A DNA stretch of 19,705 bases from contig PPGL01000078.1 in NCBI GenBank assembly GCA_003173915.1, forward strand, positions 1-19,705, written 5' to 3'. Origin of the DNA: Candidatus Levyibacteriota bacterium. Its GTDB lineage: Bacteria; Patescibacteria; Microgenomatia; Levybacterales; UBA12049. A model generated the notes under the pieces. The model saw only the letters and a program-made list of their open reading frames with translations, did no database searches and was not told where the DNA came from. The position numbers were made by a program, and so were the translations under genes. Shown piece after piece: positions 1-5,853 of this stretch (position 1 is the first letter of the stretch; each line of letters opens with the position of its first letter).

Positions 1-150
1 CCTGCCGCTCCTCACCTGCCACACTTGTCTTCACTTCGTTGCGCAAGTGAGCTCCATCACTTCGTTCGTCCGCTCCAAAAATGGCATCGTTCACGTTGTT
101 CTCTGCTGGCAGTTTTTGGGGGTTCCCCAGTCGCGTCACCCCATTTTCTA
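1..150. repeat. Putative GC-rich inserted element inside nth
   Basis: By my count the first 150 bases are about 55% G+C, whereas the rest of the nth fragment (151-376) is about 29%. The change is abrupt near 142-150. The segment contains small inverted repeats: TCACTT (31-36) with AAGTGA (45-50), and TGGGG/CCCCA around 117-129. The nonamer CACTTCGTT occurs twice (32-40 and 58-66) and again in the ruvA-ruvB intergenic palindrome (from 11726). The nth frame passes through without a stop. I infer a mobile or repetitive palindromic element inserted in frame. The outer end lies beyond the window, so its full length is unknown. Confidence 0.5.
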
Positions 151-376
151 TTAATGATTTATATTCTTGATATTTGTTTTGTAATTCTTCTCGTTCCTTT
201 CTATATTTTGGAAATACCACTGAAGTTACTTCATTCACTTTTTTATCTGTACACTGGGCAGAAAGAATAATAGATACAAGAAGTTCAAAATTGTTACTCC
301 ACTGTAAAATCATTTTTGCCTGCGGATAGTGCTTTTTTAGAAGATCAAAAATTTTATATGCCTCGCTTTTATCCAT
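1..376 (-). CDS. nth: Endonuclease III, N-terminal part (runs off the left edge), with in-frame insertion
   Basis: DNA glycosylase/AP lyase of base-excision repair that removes oxidised pyrimidines. The frame is open for 125 codons from the ATG at 376-374 to the window edge. Residues 30-48 (FELLVSIILSAQCTDKKVN) match the hallmark N-terminal helix region of Nth, which in E. coli reads FELLIAVLLSAQATDVSVN. It is followed by VFPKY, matching the family's 'LYP' segment. From about residue 58 the protein leaves the family pattern. A charged linker (RKEREELQNKYQEYKSL) is followed by about 50 residues encoded by GC-rich DNA, where Nth normally goes straight on to its next helices. The catalytic Lys/Asp, helix-hairpin-helix and any Fe-S cysteines would lie outside the window, so it cannot be shown whether the gene is intact. 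It is divergent from the Nudix gene, with only 32 bp between the two starts. Confidence 0.85.
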   Translation of the reverse strand, partial: MDKSEAYKIFDLLKKHYPQAKMILQWSNNFELLVSIILSAQCTDKKVNEVTSVVFPKYRKEREELQNKYQEYKSLIENGVTRLGNPQKLPAENNVNDAIFGADERSDGAHLRNEVKTSVAGEERQ

Positions 377-382
377 GCAATG

Positions 383-402
383 AGTATATCATATGATACA
401 AT
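383..402. promoter_or_regulatory. Overlapping divergent -10 elements for nth and nudE
   Basis: On the minus strand TATACT (388-383) ends 6 nt before the nth ATG. On the plus strand TACAAT (397-402) ends 6 nt before the nudE ATG. Transcription would start at or next to the start codons. No good -35 is visible for either, and each -35 position would fall on the other promoter's -10 or start site, so the two promoters overlap back to back. Confidence 0.5.
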
Positions 403-408
403 CAGTTC

Positions 409-930
409 ATGGTAAAGCGAGTAGGGGAGAGAGTAATTTTTACAACAAAGTTTTTTACGATAAAAGATATTGATTTAGAATCCCAAAAAGGAAAATTTAC
501 CTTTCAAATTATCGAGAAACATGATACTGCAATGATAGTTCCAATTATTGGTGAAGACATTATTTTGATTAAAGAATACTTTGCCGCAACCGATACATAT
601 AATTTGTCTTTGCCCAAAGGGCAGATTGATAAAGATCATGGTATGCAAGAAACAGCAAATAAAGAACTTCAGGAAGAAATTGGTTTTAAAGCAGCAAAAA
701 TTGATCATCTCGTAACACTCACTATGTCTCCGGGCTACTTAACGCAAAAAACACATGTATTTTTAGCGCAGGATCTAACAGAAAGTAGGTTAGAGGGAGA
801 TGAGATAGAAGAATTAGAAATTATTCGTTATCCATTTGCTAGGTTTGAAGACTTGATAGAAAAAGGAGAACTTACAGAATCTCGTGTTATTGCTTCTCTT
901 TTTTGGGCAAGAAAATATCTACAAAAATAA
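409..930 (+). CDS. nudE: NudE-like Nudix hydrolase (ADP compounds hydrolase)
   Basis: 173 aa, close to the length of E. coli NudE (186 aa), which cleaves the pyrophosphate of ADP-ribose, NADH, Ap3A and related compounds. The similarity runs along the whole protein: AMIVPIIGEDIILIKEY (41-57), a Nudix box at about 71-93, MSPGYLTQKTHVFLAQDL and LEGDE. The NudE C-terminal pattern 'RYPFARFEDLIEKGELTESRV..SLF' is also present. The Nudix box is atypical: the Glu of GX5E is His77 and the Arg of REUXEE is Lys85, while the metal-binding Glu pair (EE, 89-90) and the following Gly are kept. The start is supported by a TACAAT element 6 nt upstream. The stop codon abuts the stop codon of pgk, which comes from the other strand. 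Confidence 0.8.
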   Translation: MVKRVGERVIFTTKFFTIKDIDLESQKGKFTFQIIEKHDTAMIVPIIGEDIILIKEYFAATDTYNLSLPKGQIDKDHGMQETANKELQEEIGFKAAKIDHLVTLTMSPGYLTQKTHVFLAQDLTESRLEGDEIEELEIIRYPFARFEDLIEKGELTESRVIASLFWARKYLQK

Positions 931-2118
931 TTACTTCTTTAATGCTTCAATTCCAGGAAGCGTGCCATTTTCAATGAGTTCAAGCATTGCTCCTCCTCCT
1001 GTTGAAATATGAGTAATTTTATCGAGATATTCTTTATTTTGAATTGCTGAGAGTGTGTCTCCACCTCCGACGATAGATATTGCATGGTCATTGTGGGCAA
1101 TTGCGTAATAAATAAAATCTGTTCCTTGTCGATAATTAGGATTTTCAAAAAGTCCCACAGGTCCATTCCACACGATTGTTTCGGCTTTTGCAATAATTGA
1201 TCCAAATTTTGCTTTTGTTTCTGGTCCGATGTCTAAAATTCCCATATCATTTGGAATCTCATCTCCTATTCTATATACTTGTCCACCTGTTGTTGTATCT
1301 TCTGATTTACCAACTAATACATCTGTTGGAAGTACAATTGTTGTTTTCTTTTTAGATGCAGTGTATAAAATTTGACGAGCTTTTTGTACCATTTCATATT
1401 CGCAAATACTATTGCCAATTGATTGTCTTTTCGCCCTAAAAAAAGGATTGGCAAGTCCGCCTCCAAGCAAAACATAGTCTGCAATTTCAGTAAGCTTATT
1501 AATAAGTGTGATTTTAGTTGAAATTTTTGCGCCTCCGATAATTGTGACAAGAGGTTTTTTAGGATTATCAATTGCCTTACTTATCATTGAGATTTCTCTT
1601 TTTAGACAAAGTCCCCCAAAAGCAGGGAGAAGTTCTGGAACACCTACAACAGATGCCTCAACACGGTGACACACGGCAAATCCATCATTAACATATACAT
1701 CAGCAAGTGCTGCCAAGCGTTTAGCAAACTCTGGATCATTTTTCTTCTCTTCAGGATAATATCGAATATTTTCTAACACAAAGAGCTCATTTTCTTGTTG
1801 GTTTTCAAATGTTTGTTTGTCTTCTGTTAGGAAATCTTTAATAAGTCGTACTTTCATCTCTGGTAAATACTTTTGCAGACGGTCAACAACGACCTGCATT
1901 GATAATTTTGGATCGTGATCTTTTGGCCTTCCAAGCTTTGCGACACATATCAGACGGTTATGATGCTCGAGCAGCAATTTGATACTTGGTAACTGATGTT
2001 GAATGCGTGCGTCATCTGCAATTGTATAATTATCATTTAGAGAAACATCAAAGTCCGCACGAAAAAGAACTCGCTTATTTTCAATAGTTGTTTCGTCAAT
2101 GTACGTAATTTTACCCAT
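931..2118 (-). CDS. pgk: Phosphoglycerate kinase
   Basis: Converts 1,3-bisphosphoglycerate and ADP to 3-phosphoglycerate and ATP in lower glycolysis (reversible, cytoplasmic). 395 aa, a normal length. Family landmarks are in order: VLFRADFDV (17-25), KLGRP, LENIRYYPEE, YVNDGFAVCHR, IIGGAKIS, VWNGPVGLFE, the nucleotide loop VGGGDT and STGGGAMLEL near the C-terminus. Several substrate-side positions differ from the usual consensus: DFNVP reads DFDVS, SHLGRP reads AKLGRP, and AHRAHAS reads CHRVEAS. It is the last gene of the gdhA-fba-fbp-pgk run, separated from fbp by 64 bp holding an inverted repeat. I see no separate promoter. Confidence 0.95.
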   Translation of the reverse strand: MGKITYIDETTIENKRVLFRADFDVSLNDNYTIADDARIQHQLPSIKLLLEHHNRLICVAKLGRPKDHDPKLSMQVVVDRLQKYLPEMKVRLIKDFLTEDKQTFENQQENELFVLENIRYYPEEKKNDPEFAKRLAALADVYVNDGFAVCHRVEASVVGVPELLPAFGGLCLKREISMISKAIDNPKKPLVTIIGGAKISTKITLINKLTEIADYVLLGGGLANPFFRAKRQSIGNSICEYEMVQKARQILYTASKKKTTIVLPTDVLVGKSEDTTTGGQVYRIGDEIPNDMGILDIGPETKAKFGSIIAKAETIVWNGPVGLFENPNYRQGTDFIYYAIAHNDHAISIVGGGDTLSAIQNKEYLDKITHISTGGGAMLELIENGTLPGIEALKK

Positions 2119-2124
2119 ACTCTT

Positions 2125-2186
2125 TAGCGTTTAGTGTTAAGGGTAAAGCGTAAAGAATTTTCTAAGCTTAGCGCTTGCCGCTTTAC
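2125..2186. repeat. Intergenic inverted repeat between fbp and pgk (dispersed repeat copy A)
   Basis: GTAAAGCG (2143-2150) and CGCTTTAC (2179-2186) form a perfect 8-bp inverted repeat enclosing the perfect palindrome CTAAGCTTAG (2162-2171). The right arm overlaps the fbp stop codon. The left part (2125-2154, beginning TAGCGT) matches 25 of 30 bases with a sequence just after valS (from 8125), and more loosely a stretch at 18663-18678. In the operon transcript it could fold between fbp and pgk, so an mRNA-processing or stability role is possible. It lacks the U-tract of an intrinsic terminator. Confidence 0.55.
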
Positions 2187-3145
2187 TCTTTAATAAACTC
2201 TAGATACTTATTAACATTTTCTTTGCTTCCCATAACAATAGGGGAACGTTCATGAACATGCTTTGGCATAACAGAAAGCGGATTGGTTTTTCCAAAACTT
2301 ACTGCTTTTCCTCCTGCTTGTTCGCAAAGAAAAGCAAATGGATTTACCTCAATTGTTAATCTGAGTTTTCCTTCTGGTTGTTTGGTATCTGCAGGGTAGA
2401 GAAATATACCACCTTTAATAAAGGTTCTGTGCATGTCGGCAACTAAGGAGCCTACATATCGTGCTCTAGATTTCCCTTCGTCTTTCAGGTGCTTTAAGTA
2501 CGCTTTTGTTCCAGCATCATAAAAATTTTCATAGGCTTCGTTAATTGAATAAATTTTTCCACTTTCAGGCATTTGCATATTCGGATGGGAAAGAAGAAAA
2601 TTGCCAATTGCAGGGTCAAGAGTAAATCCATTCACGCCATGTCCGCTTGTATATACAAACATTACACTTGATCCATAAATAATGTATCCTGCTGCAACTT
2701 GATTTTCTCCTTTTTGTAAAATTCCATCTTTTTTATGATACACAGCAAAAATGGTACCAATTGGACAATTGGTATCAATATTTGACGAGCCATCAAGGGG
2801 GTCGAAGTAGACAATATAGTCTCCATCGTGTTCATTTGATGCTAAAACAGGCTCGGGCATTTCTTCAGATACAACTGCATGGACTGTCCCGCTGGTAATA
2901 AGCATGTCAACCAACAATTTATTGCTAAATTCATCTAGCTTTTGTACTTCTTCTCCAAAGGTATTCGTAGAACCAGTTTTTCCCAAAATATCAACAAGTC
3001 CTGAAGCTTTCACATGGCTTGCAATAATTTTTGTTGCATTTTCAATTTGTGTGAGAAGGAGCGTGAATTTTCCTGTTGCTTTTGTGTTTTTTCTTTCTTC
3101 CTGAAGAATAAAATCGGTTAGAGTAACGATGGAATTATATCTCAT
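2183..3145 (-). CDS. fbp: Fructose-1,6-bisphosphatase, class I
   Basis: Hydrolyses fructose-1,6-bisphosphate to fructose-6-phosphate, the committing step of gluconeogenesis. 320 aa, normal for class I FBPase. Metal-site motifs are visible: SEE at 93-95, FDPLDGSSN at 114-122 (Asp115, Asp118) and Glu266 in TIEVNPFAF. Substrate-side motifs include YSINEA (199-204), RYVGSLVADMHR (229-240) and GGIFLYP. The C-terminus HERSPIVMGS fits the family. The start lies 9 nt after the aldolase stop codon, so the two are almost certainly cotranscribed. Next to the aldolase it could drive hexose phosphate synthesis from trioses. Confidence 0.95.
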   Translation of the reverse strand: MRYNSIVTLTDFILQEERKNTKATGKFTLLLTQIENATKIIASHVKASGLVDILGKTGSTNTFGEEVQKLDEFSNKLLVDMLITSGTVHAVVSEEMPEPVLASNEHDGDYIVYFDPLDGSSNIDTNCPIGTIFAVYHKKDGILQKGENQVAAGYIIYGSSVMFVYTSGHGVNGFTLDPAIGNFLLSHPNMQMPESGKIYSINEAYENFYDAGTKAYLKHLKDEGKSRARYVGSLVADMHRTFIKGGIFLYPADTKQPEGKLRLTIEVNPFAFLCEQAGGKAVSFGKTNPLSVMPKHVHERSPIVMGSKENVNKYLEFIKE

Positions 3146-3154
3146 ACAAATAAG

Positions 3155-4474
3155 TTACTTTATCAGTGATTTTGTGTTAGCAACATGAAGTTGCTCAAAA
3201 AGGAATGAGAGTTGTTTTTCCAGTTGTTCAAGAATTGGTTTCTTCTCTTCAGGTGGAAGCGTCCAGAGTCGTTTCTTAAACGGACCAATTGCTCGTTTTC
3301 TTGTCTTATATAAATTTTGTTCTTTAGTATTTTTCTCTTCGTCCCATTCTGCTTGTTTATTTGCCTCGAGCCACGAAAAAATTTCTTCTTTAAGACTTGT
3401 AGGCATAGTATCATAGACAATATTTTGAAACCCTGTTGCTAAATGAATCTCAAGCGTATGACGCTTCGGAAATTGATGAAATAAGTCAGCAGGAAGAGTG
3501 GACGCTCCATGTTGGACAACTCCACCAATATGATATTGCTCTCTTGCAACTTTTCCTGTTTCTTCAATCACAGAAAAATCAATACTTACATCAGCAATAG
3601 TTCCATCTGGTTTAATGACTCCGCCATGACTACTTCCTGTTTGAACGCTAATTTTGCTAATTCCTGCCATTTTTCCAGCAATAAGTCCGTTGTAGCCATC
3701 CATAAATGCAGAAAGATCGTGTGCATTGCTATTAACACCACCAATATGTCCGATTTCTCCTCCAATGGAAATATCTACTCCTTTTGGTTGCAAAGAACGA
3801 ATGTAGTCTGTAAGCTCAGCACTTACAGTGTAATTGGTAACTTGTTGTTCTGTTGGTGTTGGCTTTGTTAAGTCAACAAGTGTTGATGCATCAATATCAA
3901 TATTAAGAAACTCTGCCTCAATACATTCTTTAATGAGTGCTTTTATCTTTTCTGTTTCTGCCTGCGCACCTGCGGCATATTTTTTTGCACTAAATTGTAC
4001 ATGATCGGCTTGCAGATACACTGGCCCTGTATAGCCTTCTTTAATCGCAGCAGCCAAAACAACAACAGCAAATTCATCTGGACGTTGGTCTGTATATTCA
4101 ATCTCAGATCGAGCAATTTCAAATACAACAGGTCCAATATTATGTGTCAGCATCAATCTGAAAATAATTCGTGACATATCGTAATTGAGCGCTCGTACAT
4201 TTATTGCTGGGACAGTAAAGTTTTCTTGAATTTCTCCTTTTCCAATACTAAGATAAAAATTGATAATTGAAGCAGAATGTGCACCAGTTGCTTTGGCAAT
4301 TTCTCGAATAGTTGTTCGAGCTTGTTTTTTTAGTGCTTCATCTGTTGTAAAGACAGCCGTATATACGAGTTGATCAATAACATCTTCTCGAAGTCGAGTT
4401 TCATCTAATACCGTTCCATTGGCAAAGACTGCTGAAACATCTGTTTGAAGTTGTTGTAAAGAATCGTACATCAT
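3155..4474 (-). CDS. fba: Class II fructose-bisphosphate aldolase family protein (long form)
   Basis: Zn-dependent aldolase fold, expected to interconvert fructose-1,6-bisphosphate with dihydroxyacetone phosphate and glyceraldehyde-3-phosphate. The class II core lies roughly at residues 85-340. It has VYLQADHVQF (Asp157, His158) at the catalytic Asp/first Zn ligand, NIDIDAS (191-197), GGEIGHIGG (238-246), TGSSHGG (His283) and VVQHGAS (His322). At 439 aa it is much longer than the usual 280-360 aa, with charged, mostly helical extensions of about 85 residues at the N-terminus and 100 at the C-terminus. The ATG overlaps the gdhA stop (ATGATGA), and a second ATG follows immediately. The family assignment is firm; the exact substrate (FBP versus tagatose-bisphosphate or another) is inferred from the adjacent FBPase. 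Confidence 0.8.
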   Translation of the reverse strand: MMYDSLQQLQTDVSAVFANGTVLDETRLREDVIDQLVYTAVFTTDEALKKQARTTIREIAKATGAHSASIINFYLSIGKGEIQENFTVPAINVRALNYDMSRIIFRLMLTHNIGPVVFEIARSEIEYTDQRPDEFAVVVLAAAIKEGYTGPVYLQADHVQFSAKKYAAGAQAETEKIKALIKECIEAEFLNIDIDASTLVDLTKPTPTEQQVTNYTVSAELTDYIRSLQPKGVDISIGGEIGHIGGVNSNAHDLSAFMDGYNGLIAGKMAGISKISVQTGSSHGGVIKPDGTIADVSIDFSVIEETGKVAREQYHIGGVVQHGASTLPADLFHQFPKRHTLEIHLATGFQNIVYDTMPTSLKEEIFSWLEANKQAEWDEEKNTKEQNLYKTRKRAIGPFKKRLWTLPPEEKKPILEQLEKQLSFLFEQLHVANTKSLIK

Positions 4475-5694
4475 TGTCGTTTCTTTTGTTGCAAGCGATG
4501 TAGTGCTAGTAGATACGCGCTGTCTCGTAGCGTTACGTTATATTTCTTTTGCATAGCAAATGTTTCATTTGTTACCCGATCCATCTGTTTTTTCAATCTA
4601 TCAAATACTTCAGACTTTGTCCAGCGCAATTTTTTCATATTTTGGTACCATTCAAAATATGATGTACAGACTCCGCCTGCGTTGGCTAAAATATCTGGAA
4701 TAACAACGACACCTTTCTTATAAAGAATATCATCTGCTTCATCTGTTGTTGGCCCATTTGCCAGCTCAAGAATTACCTTTGCTTGAATTCTTTTTGCGTT
4801 TTCTTTTGTTATGACGTTTTCTAGTGCTGCTGGAACAAGAATATCAACAGGAAGTTCGAGAAGTTCTTCATTTGTTAATACTTTCCCCATGCCTGCAAGA
4901 GAACCAGTTTTTTCTTTATGGTCTAATACCTCTTTTGGATCAAGTCCTTTTTCATCATACACACCTTGACGAGAATCAGATACTGCAACAACTCTAAATC
5001 CTTGCTTTGCGAGATACAATGCTGCATGATATCCAACATTTCCAAATCCCTGAATGGCAACTGTTAATCCCTTTTTCGTTAAGGAAAGTTTTTTCAGTGC
5101 TTCTTCAAGAACATATCCTCCACCAAATCCTGTTGCTTCTGTTCGGCCGAGAGATCCACCTCTACTGACCGGTTTGCCGGTAATTACTGCCGGGGTTATT
5201 TTCCCAACAATTTTACTATACTCCTCAACAATCCAGCTCATGATCTGCGGATTTGTATTTACATCTGGAGCGGGAACATCAGTTATAGGTCCAATAATGG
5301 GAGCAAGTCTTTGGGCAAATACTTTTGTTAAGTTTTTTAATTCTTTTTCTGAAAGCTCGCGTGGATTGACAGTAATTCCGCCTTTTCCGCCACCAAAAGG
5401 AATATCAACAACTGCGCATTTCATTGTCATCCAAAATGCTAAGGCACGTACTTCGTCCATAGAAACATTTGGATGATAGCGAAGACCACCTTTATATGGA
5501 CCCAAAATATTATTGTGTTGGACTCTATATCCAGAGAAAGTTTTTACCTCGCCGTTGTCCATTTGCACAGGAAGTGAAACAGTCACAATACGATCTGGGT
5601 TCATAAGGCGTGCAAGAAGAAAAGGAGACAATTTAGCAATCTTTGCAACTTTAGTAAGTTGCGCCTGGGATCTTTCCCAAGGATTGTTAATCAT
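4471..5694 (-). CDS. gdhA: Glutamate dehydrogenase (Glu/Leu/Phe/Val dehydrogenase family)
   Basis: Reversible oxidative deamination of glutamate to 2-oxoglutarate and ammonia with NAD(P). From the chosen start it has 407 aa, typical of the hexameric enzymes. Landmarks: GPYKGGLRYHP (65-75), MKCAVVDIPFGGGKGG (91-106, with catalytic Lys104), PAPDVNTN (141-148, Asp144), Rossmann loop GFGNVG (216-221) and LANAGGVCTSYFEW near the C-terminus. An upstream in-frame ATG at 5715 would add seven residues, but it lies on the -10 element. The ATG at 5694 sits 10 nt after that hexamer and begins the family-like MINNPWERSQ, so I prefer it. First gene of the operon; the aldolase start overlaps its stop by 4 bp. 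Confidence 0.93.
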   Translation of the reverse strand: MINNPWERSQAQLTKVAKIAKLSPFLLARLMNPDRIVTVSLPVQMDNGEVKTFSGYRVQHNNILGPYKGGLRYHPNVSMDEVRALAFWMTMKCAVVDIPFGGGKGGITVNPRELSEKELKNLTKVFAQRLAPIIGPITDVPAPDVNTNPQIMSWIVEEYSKIVGKITPAVITGKPVSRGGSLGRTEATGFGGGYVLEEALKKLSLTKKGLTVAIQGFGNVGYHAALYLAKQGFRVVAVSDSRQGVYDEKGLDPKEVLDHKEKTGSLAGMGKVLTNEELLELPVDILVPAALENVITKENAKRIQAKVILELANGPTTDEADDILYKKGVVVIPDILANAGGVCTSYFEWYQNMKKLRWTKSEVFDRLKKQMDRVTNETFAMQKKYNVTLRDSAYLLALHRLQQKKRQ

Positions 5695-5704
5695 AAACGA
5701 AAAA

Positions 5705-5733
5705 AGTATACACATTCACATGCGTTATTGCAA
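5705..5733 (-). promoter_or_regulatory. Promoter of the gdhA-fba-fbp-pgk operon
   Basis: On the minus strand, -35 TTGCAA (5733-5728) is followed after exactly 17 bp by -10 TATACT (5710-5705). The predicted start near 5698 leaves about a 4-nt leader before the gdhA ATG at 5694. The -35 hexamer and spacing are the same as in the bL25 promoter. Confidence 0.75.
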
Positions 5734-5758
5734 GTAACTTTTTCACAGACCTAGCCAT

Positions 5759-5787
5759 TTGAAGCTAACTTTTATTCATGTTACAAT
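5759..5787 (+). promoter_or_regulatory. valS promoter
   Basis: -35 TTGAAG (5759-5764), a 17-bp spacer and -10 TACAAT (5782-5787). The start would be near 5794, giving a leader of about 60 nt. This is the only clearly long leader in the window. The promoter is divergent from the gdhA promoter, with 25 bp between the two -35 boxes. Confidence 0.75.
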
Positions 5788-5798
5788 ATATGGGTTGT

Positions 5799-5841
5799 CC
5801 CACAAACCTTGCTGTTCGGTTTTATCACACTCGACTGTGGG
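5799..5841 (+). promoter_or_regulatory. Structured 5' leader of valS
   Basis: Outer arms CCCACA (5799-5804) and TGTGGG (5836-5841) pair perfectly. Directly inside, AACC (5805-5808) pairs with GGTT (5818-5821), closing a 9-nt loop. The structure lies between the predicted transcription start and the ATG at 5854. I see no T-box sequence and no terminator-type U-run. It may control translation of the synthetase or simply be a stable leader. Confidence 0.4.
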
Positions 5842-5853
5842 TAATTACATTTT

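Noticed and set aside
25..270. Plus-strand reading frame of 81 codons at the left edge
   Set aside because: The minus strand here encodes a clear endonuclease III N-terminus in an open frame. The plus-strand reading has no family resemblance and is its antisense shadow.
5054..5476. 140-codon plus-strand frame opposite glutamate dehydrogenase, and similar frames opposite the P-type ATPase and comM
   Set aside because: They lie wholly inside strongly conserved genes on the other strand and show no recognisable protein motifs.
5695..5715. Upstream ATG (5715) as start of glutamate dehydrogenase
   Set aside because: It overlaps the TATACT -10 hexamer of a good promoter, and the seven added residues (MCILFSF) do not look like the family N-terminus.
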